Of a stretch of 64,000 nt of DNA, positions 48,745-57,739 are shown one piece after another. The notes beneath the pieces are model-generated. The model did not search any database. It was not told the origin of the DNA and saw nothing but the letters and a program-made list of their open reading frames with translations. The position numbers were made by a program, and so were the translations under genes. Within the stretch, counting starts at the first letter, position 1. Each line of letters opens with the position of its first letter. This DNA comes from Luteipulveratus halotolerans (GTDB taxonomy: Bacteria > Actinomycetota > Actinomycetes > Actinomycetales > Dermatophilaceae): positions 1,488,001 through 1,552,000 of the forward strand of contig NZ_LAIR01000002.1 in assembly GCF_001247745.1 (NCBI RefSeq), given 5' to 3'.

Positions 48745-51558
48745 ATGCCCACCCCCGCTGAGCGTCATGCGGCCGCGCGCGAGCGTCGTCGGTTCGACAG
48801 CAGTCACGTCGGCCGGTTCGCCGAGCAGTACTCCTTCCCTCTGGACGACTTCCAGATCCAGGGCTGCACGGCCGTCCAGGACGGCCGCGGGGTGCTCGTC
48901 GCCGCGCCCACCGGGTCGGGCAAGACGGTTGTCGGCGAGTTCGCCTGCTACCTGGCCCTGCACACCGGGCGCAAGACGTTCTACACGACGCCGATCAAGG
49001 CGCTGTCCAACCAGAAGTACGCCGACCTCGCCGCCCGGCACGGCGCGGACAACGTCGGTCTGCTGACCGGCGACTCCTCGATCAACGGCGAGGCGCCGAT
49101 CGTCGTCATGACGACCGAGGTCCTGCGCAACATGCTGTACGCCGGGTCCTCGACCCTGCTCACGCTCGGCTTCGTCGTGATGGACGAGGTGCACTACCTC
49201 GCTGACCGGTTCCGCGGCGCGGTCTGGGAAGAGGTGATCATCCACCTGCCCGAGTCGGTGCAGGTGATCTCGCTGTCCGCGACGGTCAGCAACGCCGAGG
49301 AGTTCGGCGACTGGCTGCGTGAGGTGCGTGGCGACACCGAGGTCATCGTCGAGGAGCACCGTCCGGTGCCGCTGTGGCAGCACATGATGGTCGGCCGCGA
49401 ACTGCTCGACCTGTTCGTGGACGACGCCGGTGGTTCCGGCGACGACTCGGGCGCCAAGGTCAATCCTGAGCTGCTGCAACGGATCTCGCGGCTGGAGGCC
49501 AGCACCGATCGCCACGGACGCCGTGAGGACGCCGGTGCTCCGCGCGGCCGTCGAGGCAAGCAGGTACGCGGCCGCCGAGGGGGCGGCCCGACGCACGGCG
49601 GCCGTCCGGCGGGCCGCCCCGGTGGGGGTCCCAGCCGCGCCGAGGTGATCGACCGCCTCGACCGTGACGGGTTGCTGCCCGCGATCACGTTCATCTTCAG
49701 CCGGGTCGGCTGTGACGCTGCCGTGTCACAGCTGCTCGCGTGGGGCACCCAGCTGATCCCCGAGAAGGAGGGGGAGCGCATTCGACGGCAGGTCGAGGAG
49801 CGGGTCTCGTCCCTGCCCGAGGAAGACCTGGGCATCCTCGGATACTGGGACTTCGTCGAGGGCTTGAGCCGGGGCTTCGCCGCGCACCACGCCGGGATGC
49901 TCCCGACGTTCCGCGAGATCGTCGAGGAGCTGTTCACCGAGGGTCGCATCCGCGCGGTGTTCGCCACAGAGACGCTCGCGCTCGGCATCAACATGCCGGC
50001 ACGCACTGTCGTGCTCGAGCGGCTGGTGAAGTTCAACGGTGAGACCCACGCCGACGTCACGCCGGCCGAGTTCACCCAGCTCACCGGACGCGCCGGTCGC
50101 CGCGGCATCGACATCGAGGGCCATGCCGTCGTGCTCCACAACCGTGGCGTCGACCCGCATGCCGTCGCCGGTCTGGCCTCCACCCGCACCTACCCGCTGA
50201 AGTCCAGCTTCGTCCCGACGTCCAACATGGCCGTCAACCTGGTCGATCAGGTCGGTCGAGCACGCGCACGCGAGGTGCTGGAGTCGTCGTTCGCGCAGTT
50301 CCAGGCCGACCGCGGCGTCGTCGGCATCGCGCGCGCGATCAAGCGCAACGAGGAGGCCCTCGACGGGTATGCCGACGCGATGCGCTGCCACCTGGGCGAC
50401 TTCGCTGCGTACTCCGCGCTGCGCCGCGAGATCTCCGACTTGGAGAAGCAGGTACGCCGGGCGGAGGCCAGCAGCCGGCGCGCCGCCGCCGAGCGGTCGC
50501 TCGAAGAGCTCCAGCCCGGCGATGTCATCCGTGTTGCTGCCGGACGCCGCGCGGGCCTGGCCGTAGTGATCCAGGGCAACCGTGGCGGCCGGCGTACAGG
50601 CCCCGAGCCGACCCTGCTGACCTCCGAGGGGCAGATCCGCCGCCTGACCCACACCGACGTCGACGGGCCGGTCTCGGCGCTCACCACCCTGGCGATCCCC
50701 AAGTCGTTCAGCGCCCGCAGCCCCAAGCACCGCCGTGACCTGGCCGCGACGTTGCGCACCAAGGTGCCCCACGACCCTCCGGCGCGGGGTGATGTCGCCG
50801 AGCCCGAGACCGACGCGGCCGTCAGCGACCAGATCGAGTCGCTGCGTCGGCAGCTGCGCGAGCACCCGTGCCACGAGTGCCCCTACCGGGAGGACCACGC
50901 ACGGTGGGCCGAGCGCTGGTGGCGGCTGCGTCGGGAGACCGACGGGCTCGAGCGCAAGGTCGGCAGCCGCACCCATACGGTGTCGCGCACGTTCGACCGC
51001 ATCTGCGACCTGCTCGTCGAGCTCGGCTACCTCAGCGAGGACGGCCAGCAGGTCACCGACCAGGGGCACGTGCTGCAGCGCATCTACACCGAGAAGGACC
51101 TGCTGGCCGCCGAGTGCCTGCGCACCGACGCGTGGAAGCAGCTCGACCCGCCGTCGCTCGCGGCGGTCGTCAGCACCCTGGTGCACGAGCCCCGGCGGGA
51201 CCAGTCCGACCTCGCGCCCAGGATGCCGGGCGATGCGGTGCGTGACGGCTACGACGCGCTCCTGCGCCTGTGGTCCGACCTGGAGGACCGCCAGCGCGCG
51301 CATCGCCTGGTGCCGATGGGGGAGCCCGACGCCGGGATCGCCTGGATGGTGCACCGCTGGGTGTCCGGTGCCCGGCTGGAGACGGTGCTGCGTGACAGCG
51401 ACCTGACGGCCGGAGACTTCGTCCGCCGGTGCAAGCAGCTGGCCGACCTGCTCGACCAGATCGCCGACGCGACACCCAGCGACGCCGTACGCCGCACCGC
51501 CCGTAAGGCGATCGACGGCGTCGTGCGCGGCGTGGTCGCCGCGGACCGGCTCGACTGA
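48745..51558 (+). CDS. helY: Ski2/Mtr4-like DEAD/DEAH-box helicase (HelY type)
   Basis: The 937-aa protein has a Q-like region DDFQIQG, Walker A APTGSGKT (54-61), TTPIKALSNQKY, VVMDEVHYL (DEVH box), LSATVSN, FATETLALGINMPARTVV and TGRAGRRGID. An Arg/Gly-rich insert lies between the RecA domains (about 260-300). The C-terminal half holds an Mtr4-type helical region and a CHECPYREDH cluster. Its relatives process RNA; the exact role is not settled. TAGTCT (48732-48737) is 7 bp before the ATG. Confidence 0.94.
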   Translation: MPTPAERHAAARERRRFDSSHVGRFAEQYSFPLDDFQIQGCTAVQDGRGVLVAAPTGSGKTVVGEFACYLALHTGRKTFYTTPIKALSNQKYADLAARHGADNVGLLTGDSSINGEAPIVVMTTEVLRNMLYAGSSTLLTLGFVVMDEVHYLADRFRGAVWEEVIIHLPESVQVISLSATVSNAEEFGDWLREVRGDTEVIVEEHRPVPLWQHMMVGRELLDLFVDDAGGSGDDSGAKVNPELLQRISRLEASTDRHGRREDAGAPRGRRGKQVRGRRGGGPTHGGRPAGRPGGGPSRAEVIDRLDRDGLLPAITFIFSRVGCDAAVSQLLAWGTQLIPEKEGERIRRQVEERVSSLPEEDLGILGYWDFVEGLSRGFAAHHAGMLPTFREIVEELFTEGRIRAVFATETLALGINMPARTVVLERLVKFNGETHADVTPAEFTQLTGRAGRRGIDIEGHAVVLHNRGVDPHAVAGLASTRTYPLKSSFVPTSNMAVNLVDQVGRARAREVLESSFAQFQADRGVVGIARAIKRNEEALDGYADAMRCHLGDFAAYSALRREISDLEKQVRRAEASSRRAAAERSLEELQPGDVIRVAAGRRAGLAVVIQGNRGGRRTGPEPTLLTSEGQIRRLTHTDVDGPVSALTTLAIPKSFSARSPKHRRDLAATLRTKVPHDPPARGDVAEPETDAAVSDQIESLRRQLREHPCHECPYREDHARWAERWWRLRRETDGLERKVGSRTHTVSRTFDRICDLLVELGYLSEDGQQVTDQGHVLQRIYTEKDLLAAECLRTDAWKQLDPPSLAAVVSTLVHEPRRDQSDLAPRMPGDAVRDGYDALLRLWSDLEDRQRAHRLVPMGEPDAGIAWMVHRWVSGARLETVLRDSDLTAGDFVRRCKQLADLLDQIADATPSDAVRRTARKAIDGVVRGVVAADRLD

Positions 51559-51584
51559 GGCGCGTGCCCGCGTACGGTGATCGC

Positions 51585-52079
51585 GTGACCGCCACCGCGC
51601 TCGAGCCCGAGGCCTTCGCCGCAGACCTGCGTGACCAGCTCGACCGGTTCCTGGACGACCACCGTGCCCAGGTGCTCGCCTGCCTCGACGGGCTGACCGA
51701 CGAGGAGGCGCGTCGTTCGCTCGTGCCGTCCAAGACGACGGTGCTCGGCCTGGCCAAGCACGCGACCTTCATCGAGGAGGTGTGGTTCGACGAGGCGATC
51801 AGCTGCCGCTCGCGCGAGGAGATCGGCATCCCGCAGACCCCGGACGAGTCGTTCGACCTCGACGACGGTGACACCGTCGAGAGCGTGCGGCAGGCGTACG
51901 TGCTCGCGTGTGAGGCCTCACGCCGGGCGACTGCCGGGCTGCACCTCGACGACGTGGTCCACGGCAACCGACGCGGGCCGCTGCCGCTGCGCTGGATCTA
52001 CCTGCACATGCTGCGTGAGCTCGCCCAGCACAACGGACACGCCGACATCCTGCGTGAGCAGCTGATCTCCGCGCGCTGA
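51585..52079 (+). CDS. DinB-family protein (DUF664)
   Basis: The 164-aa four-helix protein has SLVPSKTTVLGLAKHATFIEEVWFDEAI with the first His ligand and LRWIYLHMLRELAQHNGHADILREQL with the other two. This is the metal-binding triad of the DinB/YfiT superfamily; some actinobacterial members are mycothiol- or bacillithiol-linked transferases. The GTG at 51585 is 6 bp after TACGGT (51573-51578); an ATG at 51564 is unlikely. Confidence 0.88.
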   Translation: MTATALEPEAFAADLRDQLDRFLDDHRAQVLACLDGLTDEEARRSLVPSKTTVLGLAKHATFIEEVWFDEAISCRSREEIGIPQTPDESFDLDDGDTVESVRQAYVLACEASRRATAGLHLDDVVHGNRRGPLPLRWIYLHMLRELAQHNGHADILREQLISAR

Positions 52080-52133
52080 ACCCGTGCGCGGGGCGCAGCA
52101 CGCGACGGGTCGGGCTCTGGCACGATGACCGCC

Positions 52134-52697
52134 ATGGGGTTCTCACCGAAGCTGCTCGCCCAGGGCGAGAGCGTGCAGATGGAGCTGCGCACGCACATCA
52201 AGAAGATCGTCGTGCCGCTCATCGCGCTGGTCCTGATCATCGTCGCGGCACTGCTGCTGTGCTGGTGGGTTCGATCCAACGACTGGGCCAACTGGATCGT
52301 CTACGTGATCATCGGGCTCGCGGTGCTGGCCACGATCGTGTGGGTGGTCGTCCCGATCCTGAAGTGGCGCACCAGCATCTACGTCATCACCAACCGCCGC
52401 CTGATCACGCGTGAAGGCATCATCACCCGCACGGGCCGCGACATCCCGCTCTACCGCATCAACGACGTGACCTACGAGAAAGACCTGCTCGACCGTCTGC
52501 TCGGCTGCGGCACCCTGATCGTCTCGGACGCCACCGACAAGGCCGGGGTCAGGCTGCACGACGTGCCGAAGGTCGAGCAGGTGCACGTCCGCATGAACGA
52601 GCTGCTCTTCCAGCACGACGACGGCTCCGACGACGGCGAGTTCCCTCCGGGCGAGCCGCCGCGCGGACCGGTGCCGCCGACGAGCCCCTACCGCTGA
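52134..52697 (+). CDS. PH-domain (bPH2) membrane protein
   Basis: The 187-aa protein has two N-terminal membrane helices (about 24-43 and 52-74). A bacterial PH domain follows (about 80-165, VITNRRLITREGIITRTGRDIPLYRINDV), then a Pro/Asp-rich tail. The role is unknown; such proteins may sense membrane state. The ATG at 52134 has CACGAT 7 bp upstream; an ATG at 52125 overlaps that hexamer. Its last 10 bp overlap the converging exonuclease gene. Confidence 0.87.
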   Translation: MGFSPKLLAQGESVQMELRTHIKKIVVPLIALVLIIVAALLLCWWVRSNDWANWIVYVIIGLAVLATIVWVVVPILKWRTSIYVITNRRLITREGIITRTGRDIPLYRINDVTYEKDLLDRLLGCGTLIVSDATDKAGVRLHDVPKVEQVHVRMNELLFQHDDGSDDGEFPPGEPPRGPVPPTSPYR

Positions 52698-53629
52698 GCC
52701 TGCGCCGCGAGCGCCTCGCGCAGTCGTCGTACGGGCGTGTCCGCGTCGTACTCCGCAGCGATCCGGTCGAGGGCGTCGTCGTCGACCGGTGACGAGGGGA
52801 GCGCGGTGACGAGGTCAGCGGGCACGGCCACGTCGAGCGCGACGGTGACCACTGACGGGGCGACGTCCAGGTAGGCCGAGGCGGCCTCGAGGCGGGTGCG
52901 CTGGGCGCCCTTGATCTGCGGATCGCCGCTGTCGATCGCTGTGCGCAGCGCCGCGAGGTCGCCGTACCGGTTGATGAGGGTGACGGCGGTCTTCTCGCCG
53001 ACGCCCTGCACGCCCGGGAGTCCGTCGCTGGTGTCTCCGCGCAGCATCGACATGTCGGCGTACGCGCGCCCACTGCTGATGCCGTACTTCGCGTGCAGCC
53101 ACGACTCGTCCACCAGGTCGGGGTCGCGCACGCCACCGCGGGCGGTGTAGATCACGCGCACGCTCTGCTCGTCGTCGACCAGCTGGAACAGGTCGCGGTC
53201 GCCGGTCACGACATCGACCGTCGCCGTGCCGTGCGCGCGGTGGGCTAGGGTGCCGATCACGTCGTCGGCCTCGTAGCCGTCGACGCCGAGCCGGGTGATG
53301 CCGCAGGCCTCCAGCAGCTCGCGGATGACCGGCACCTGCGGGGTGAGCTCCTCGGGGGACTCCTCAAGCGTCTCGGTGCCCTCGACGACCCGGTGCGCCT
53401 TGTACGACGGGATGGCGGCGACGCGGAACGCCGGCCGCCAGTCGTTGTCCCAGCACGCGACGAAGTCGGTCGGCTCGTACGTCGTGACGAGCGTGGCGAT
53501 CATGTCGGCGAAGCCGCGGATCGCGTTGTTGGGCGGAGCCTGCGGTGTGGGGCGCCGGTCAGGCACCCCGTAGAACGCGCGGAAGTACAGGCTGGCCGAG
53601 TCCAGGAGCATCAGGCGGCGAGACGACAT
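52688..53629 (-). CDS. 5'-3' exonuclease (PolA-type FEN domain)
   Basis: The 313-aa protein corresponds to the flap-endonuclease domain of DNA polymerase I without a polymerase. It has LLDSASLYFRAFYG, ACWDNDWRPAFR, GYEADDVIGTLA, VTGDRDLFQLVDD and a helix-hairpin-helix GLPGVQGVGEKTAVTLI, with the carboxylates that bind metals. It probably removes RNA or flaps in repair. The ATG at 53629 has CAGCAT 6 bp upstream; a GTG at 53635 is possible. Confidence 0.93.
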   Translation of the reverse strand: MSSRRLMLLDSASLYFRAFYGVPDRRPTPQAPPNNAIRGFADMIATLVTTYEPTDFVACWDNDWRPAFRVAAIPSYKAHRVVEGTETLEESPEELTPQVPVIRELLEACGITRLGVDGYEADDVIGTLAHRAHGTATVDVVTGDRDLFQLVDDEQSVRVIYTARGGVRDPDLVDESWLHAKYGISSGRAYADMSMLRGDTSDGLPGVQGVGEKTAVTLINRYGDLAALRTAIDSGDPQIKGAQRTRLEAASAYLDVAPSVVTVALDVAVPADLVTALPSSPVDDDALDRIAAEYDADTPVRRLREALAAQAQR

Positions 53630-53744
53630 GGGCACATGCTGTCACCCACGGGTCGGGCGCGGGTACGGGCGACCGGGGCCTGAGCCCGTCCAGGAACCGG
53701 CCAGGTTCACCGGCGAGCGCGCCGCCGAGGCTTACAGTTCCCGC

Positions 53745-54251
53745 ATGGAGGCACTGGACCGGCAGATCGTGCAGCTGCTCGCGGGCGACGGACGCATGAG
53801 CTACACCGACCTCGGGCGACGTACGGGTCTGTCGACATCGGCCGTGCACCAGCGCGTGCGTCGGCTCGAGGAGCGCGGCGTCATCCGCGCCTATCGCGCG
53901 GTGGTCGACCACGACCAGGCGCAGGTGCCGATGACGGCGCTGATCTCGGTGACGCCGTTCGACCCCGCAGCTCCGGACGACGTCCCGGACCGGCTGCGGC
54001 ACATGGCAGCCATCGACTCCTGCTTCTCGGTCGCCGGCGACGAGAGCTATGTGCTCAAGGTCCGGGTGGGTGGCCCGGGCGAGCTCGAGGACCTCCTGGC
54101 CGACATCCGCGGGGCGGCCAGCGTCACCACCCGCACGACCGTCGTGCTCAGCACTCCGTGGGAGGACCGCTCGCCGCTCAGCGCAGAGGTCGACGGTCGG
54201 ATCGTCCCCGCGCCGGACGCGACTTCAGCCGATCCGGAGCCCGCCCACTGA
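53745..54251 (+). CDS. Lrp/AsnC family transcriptional regulator
   Basis: The 168-aa protein has a winged HTH (MEALDRQIVQLLAGDGRMSY then DLGRRTGLSTSAVHQRVRRLEERGVI) and a RAM/effector domain (about 65-145, with CFSVAGDESYVLKVRV). It should bind an amino acid or similar ligand. It starts 6 bp after TACAGT. The amidohydrolase gene follows 46 bp later and may be its target. Confidence 0.92.
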   Translation: MEALDRQIVQLLAGDGRMSYTDLGRRTGLSTSAVHQRVRRLEERGVIRAYRAVVDHDQAQVPMTALISVTPFDPAAPDDVPDRLRHMAAIDSCFSVAGDESYVLKVRVGGPGELEDLLADIRGAASVTTRTTVVLSTPWEDRSPLSAEVDGRIVPAPDATSADPEPAH

Positions 54252-54297
54252 GATCGACCGGATACCAACGACATTCGCAGCAGAGGAACCATCGAGC

Positions 54298-55833
54298 ATG
54301 ACCACGCACGACCTCGGAAGGTCCGTGCTGCTGACGCACGGTGTGATCACTGACGGTGTGACCACGAGCTCGTCGATGGCCGTCCGAGACGGACGCGTCG
54401 TGTGGACAGGGCCCGACGACGACGCGACACCCTCCGACTTCGACGAGGTCGTCGACCTCGAGAACCGGGTGGTGACACCGGTTTTCGTCGATGCCCATGT
54501 GCACATCAGCGACACCGGACAGGCCCTGGCCGGCATCGATCTTGCCGGAACCCGTTCGGTGACCGAGGCGCTGGATCGTCTCAGCGCCGCCGCGGCTCAG
54601 CGGCCGGGGAGACCGGTGTTCGCGTACAGCTGGGACGAGACCGAGTGGCATGAGCAGCGGGCGATGACGGCCGCCGAGCTCGACCGGGCGTGTGGGGGAG
54701 CAGAGGTCTACGCCACCCGCATCGACATGCACTCCGCGAGCGCGTCGTCCGCGTTGGTCGACCGGGCGGGTGCGTGGAGCTCACCCGGTTCGGACGGAAC
54801 GGGACTCGTCGCCCGCGACGCACACCATCTCGTGCGCGAGGCGCACCGCGGGGGCGTGAGTCAGGACGATCGTGCGCACTTCATCAGCACCGCGATGACT
54901 GCTGCTCTCGCCGCCGGCATCGGTGTGCTGCACGAGATGGGCGCACCCGTCCTCACCAGCGAGGAAGACCTGCTCGCCGTCGTGGCCGCCGCGCGTGAGC
55001 CCGGTGCGCCGCGCGTCGTGCCTTACTGGGGTGAGCTGGTCGAAGACGTCGCGCAGGCGCGGGCACTCGCAGACCGCCTCGGCGTCCGCGGTCTTGCCGG
55101 AGACCTCAACGTCGACGGGTCGATCGGCTCGCGGACGGCCGCTCTGCGTGAGCCGTATGAGGACGCACTCGGCCTGTCGGGCTTCACCTACCTCACGCCC
55201 GAGCAGGTCGCGACCCACGTCACGGCCTGCACGCTCGCCGGTCTGCAGGCCGGTTTCCACGTCATCGGCGACGCCGGCATGGACTGTGCGGTCGACGGCG
55301 TACGCCAGGCGGCTCGCGAGGTCGGCATCGAGCGAATTCGGTTGGCACGTCACAGGTTCGAGCACGCTGAGCTGTGTCACGCCGAGCACATCGACGCGCT
55401 CGCCGAGATCGGAGTCGTGGCCAGCGTGCAGCCGGCCTTCGACGCGTTCTGGGGCGGCGACGACGGGATGTACGCCGCCCGCCTCGGGCTGCAGCGCGCA
55501 CTGGCGGCGAACCCGCTCGCCGATCTCGTCGGCTCCGGTGTGCAGGTCGCGCTCGGCTCGGACTCACCCGTCACGCCGTTCGCACCGTGGGCGGCCGTGC
55601 GTGCGTGTGTCGACCACCACGCACCGGCGCAAGCCCTCGACGCTGCGACGGCGCTGCGTCTGCACCTCGCCGGCGGGCACGCTGCGGCGGGGGAGACCGG
55701 CGGCGCGCTCACGCCCGGGAGCGAGGCGTCGTACGTCATCTGGGACTGCGCGGGGGGCCTCGACGAGGCGTTGCACGAGCCTGCCGCACTGCGCACGGTC
55801 CTGCAGGGGCGGGTCGTGCATGACGTCTGGTGA
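54298..55833 (+). CDS. Amidohydrolase family protein (YtcJ-like)
   Basis: The 511-aa metal-dependent hydrolase has VVTPVFVDAHVHISD (the two barrel histidines), FHVIGDAGMDCAVDG, RHRFEHAELC, PAFDAFWGGD and LGSDSPVTPF with the metal Asp. This is the amidohydrolase-3 pattern of YtcJ-like proteins, whose natural substrates are mostly unknown. GAGGA precedes the ATG at 54298; the longer frame upstream is the shadow of the Lrp gene. No signal peptide. Confidence 0.9.
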   Translation: MTTHDLGRSVLLTHGVITDGVTTSSSMAVRDGRVVWTGPDDDATPSDFDEVVDLENRVVTPVFVDAHVHISDTGQALAGIDLAGTRSVTEALDRLSAAAAQRPGRPVFAYSWDETEWHEQRAMTAAELDRACGGAEVYATRIDMHSASASSALVDRAGAWSSPGSDGTGLVARDAHHLVREAHRGGVSQDDRAHFISTAMTAALAAGIGVLHEMGAPVLTSEEDLLAVVAAAREPGAPRVVPYWGELVEDVAQARALADRLGVRGLAGDLNVDGSIGSRTAALREPYEDALGLSGFTYLTPEQVATHVTACTLAGLQAGFHVIGDAGMDCAVDGVRQAAREVGIERIRLARHRFEHAELCHAEHIDALAEIGVVASVQPAFDAFWGGDDGMYAARLGLQRALAANPLADLVGSGVQVALGSDSPVTPFAPWAAVRACVDHHAPAQALDAATALRLHLAGGHAAAGETGGALTPGSEASYVIWDCAGGLDEALHEPAALRTVLQGRVVHDVW

Positions 55834-55915
55834 CCGACGCGTAGGGCCGCCTCGGATGCGACACGCCGTGCCAAGGGAAAAGATTGGTACAGAACCGGAT
55901 TGGGCAGCAGCGCTC

Positions 55916-55947
55916 TGACCTGCAATGATGCGCGAAGCCGCAGGTCA
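55916..55947 (+). terminator. Hairpin after the amidohydrolase gene
   Basis: TGACCTGC (55916-55923) pairs with GCAGGTCA (55940-55947) with a 16-nt loop. It immediately precedes a strong promoter. Confidence 0.45.
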
Positions 55948-55955
55948 CAGGGCTG

Positions 55956-56106
55956 TTGACATCGTCGGCGTGGAGGGTATGTTCCCTTCCCAGGTCCACC
56001 TCTCGGAGGCGGACTCTCCCATGACTACGGATGGGCCCCTCGCCTAGTAGAAAACTGGTACGCGTCGCGCAATGCGTGCCTGGCCCCAACGGCGAGCGGG
56101 CCCATC
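55956..56106 (+). other. Strong promoter with a short transcribed leader of unknown role
   Basis: The 322-bp gene-free stretch 55834-56155 holds a near-consensus promoter: TTGACA (55956-55961), 16-bp spacer, TATGTT (55978-55983). Downstream, GGAGG (56005-56009) precedes an 8-codon frame MTTDGPLA (56021-56047) ending in two TAG codons. A perfect 9-bp inverted repeat joins GATGGGCCC (56030-56038) to GGGCCCATC (56098-56106), so the transcript can fold. lnt has its own -10 further on. This could be a small RNA, an attenuator or a tiny leader-peptide gene. Confidence 0.45.
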
Positions 56107-56155
56107 TGTTGTGTCCGGGGCAGATCGCCTGCGACGCGTCGCCTAGGCTGACGAG

Positions 56156-57739
56156 GTGCTGCGTCGTTCCCTCATCGCCGTGGCCTCCGGTCTGTGCCTC
56201 TGGCTCGCCCTCCCGACCATCGACCTGTGGCCCCTGGCCTTTGTCGGCGTCGCGGGCATGGCGTGGGCGACCGTCGGGGTCTCGGCCCGTGCCGGCCTCG
56301 GTCTCGGTCTGCTCACGGGCCTCGGCTGCTTCGTCCCCGCGCTCAGCTGGAGCGGCGTCTACGTCGGTGCCGTTCCCTGGATGGCGCTCGCCGTCACCGA
56401 GTCCCTCTACGTCGCCGCGCTCGGGCTGGCGTGCGCTGTCGTGCAACCCATCAGGGTGCGCCCGTGGCTCATCGCCTGCCTCTGGGTCGCCCAGGAGCTG
56501 ATCCGAGGCACGGTCCCCTTCGGCGGATTTCCGTGGGCGCGCATCGCGTTCTCACAGGCCGACTCGCCACTGGTCCACCTCGCATCGGTGGCCGGAGCGC
56601 CGGGCGTGACCTTCGCGGTCGCGCTGGTCGGCGGCTGGCTGGCCGTCGCCGCGGAGCGTGCGCGCGTGCGTGACTTCGGTCGGCTCCCCGCGCTGCGCCC
56701 GCTCGTCGCATCGGCCGGTGTCCTGCTCCTGGCCGCGCTGTGGCCCGTGGCTACGGGCGGGCGGGCGGTCACGGTCGCCGGCATCCAGGGCAACGTCCCG
56801 CAGTCGGGGCTCGACTTCAACGCCCAGCGACGCGCCGTGCTCGACAACCACGTGCGCACGACGAACCGCCTGGCGGCCGACGTGCGGGCGGGCCGCACCC
56901 CGGCGCCTGACCTGGTCGTCTGGCCCGAGAACTCCTCGGACATCGATCCGCTGCGCAACGCCGACGCCGCGACCGAGATCACCGAGGCGGTGAGCGCGAT
57001 CGGCGTCCCGGTCATGGTCGGCGCGGTGCTGCAGGAGCCGTCGCCGCGGGTGTCGAATGCCACGCTGCTCTACGTCCCGGGGCGCGGGATCGTCGACCGC
57101 TACGTCAAGCAGCACCCGGTGCCCTTCGCCGAGTACATCCCCTACCGCTCCTTCTTCCGCACCTTCAGCACCAAGGTCGACCTGGTCACCAAGGACTTCG
57201 CGCCCGGCAAGGAACCCAGCGTCTTCGCGGCCCCGACACCGTCGGGCACGGTCAAGGTCGGGCCGGTCATCTGCTTCGAGGTGGCCTACGACGACCTCAC
57301 CCGCGAGCCCGTACGCCGCGGCGCCCAGCTCCTCGCCGTCCAGACCAACAACGCGACGTTCGGTCGCACGGCCGAGTCCGAGCAGCAGCTGGCCATCTCT
57401 CGCCTGCGTGCGATCGAGCACGGCCGGTCGATCGTGCACATCTCGACCGTCGGCGTCAGCGCACTGATCACCCCTGACGGCACGACGCACGACCAGTCGT
57501 CGCTGTTCACCCAGAAGGCGCTCGTCGGCGAGCTGCCGCTGCGTACGGCGACGACCTGGGCCGACCGCGTGGGGCGCATCCCCGAGCTGCTCGCCACTCT
57601 CGTCGGAGCCGTCGCGCTGGTTCAGGCCGTGCGCGTCCGCCGCGCCGCTAAGGTGACGGACCGTGCCGGTGTCCCGACCCCGGCCACAGACCACGACACC
57701 CGCCAGCACCACGAGAAGGACGTGCATGACCGCCTCTGA
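56156..57739 (+). CDS. lnt: Apolipoprotein N-acyltransferase Lnt
   Basis: The 527-aa membrane enzyme adds the third acyl chain to lipoproteins. About eight hydrophobic segments (1-200 and one near the C-terminus) flank a periplasmic nitrilase domain (about 210-490) with the catalytic triad Glu258 (WPENSS), Lys318 (YVKQH) and Cys373 (VICFEVAYDD). The start is a GTG 6 bp after TAGGCT (56144-56149). It overlaps the mannosyltransferase gene by 14 bp, matching the Lnt-Ppm pairing of mycobacteria, where they can be fused. Confidence 0.95.
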   Translation: MLRRSLIAVASGLCLWLALPTIDLWPLAFVGVAGMAWATVGVSARAGLGLGLLTGLGCFVPALSWSGVYVGAVPWMALAVTESLYVAALGLACAVVQPIRVRPWLIACLWVAQELIRGTVPFGGFPWARIAFSQADSPLVHLASVAGAPGVTFAVALVGGWLAVAAERARVRDFGRLPALRPLVASAGVLLLAALWPVATGGRAVTVAGIQGNVPQSGLDFNAQRRAVLDNHVRTTNRLAADVRAGRTPAPDLVVWPENSSDIDPLRNADAATEITEAVSAIGVPVMVGAVLQEPSPRVSNATLLYVPGRGIVDRYVKQHPVPFAEYIPYRSFFRTFSTKVDLVTKDFAPGKEPSVFAAPTPSGTVKVGPVICFEVAYDDLTREPVRRGAQLLAVQTNNATFGRTAESEQQLAISRLRAIEHGRSIVHISTVGVSALITPDGTTHDQSSLFTQKALVGELPLRTATTWADRVGRIPELLATLVGAVALVQAVRVRRAAKVTDRAGVPTPATDHDTRQHHEKDVHDRL

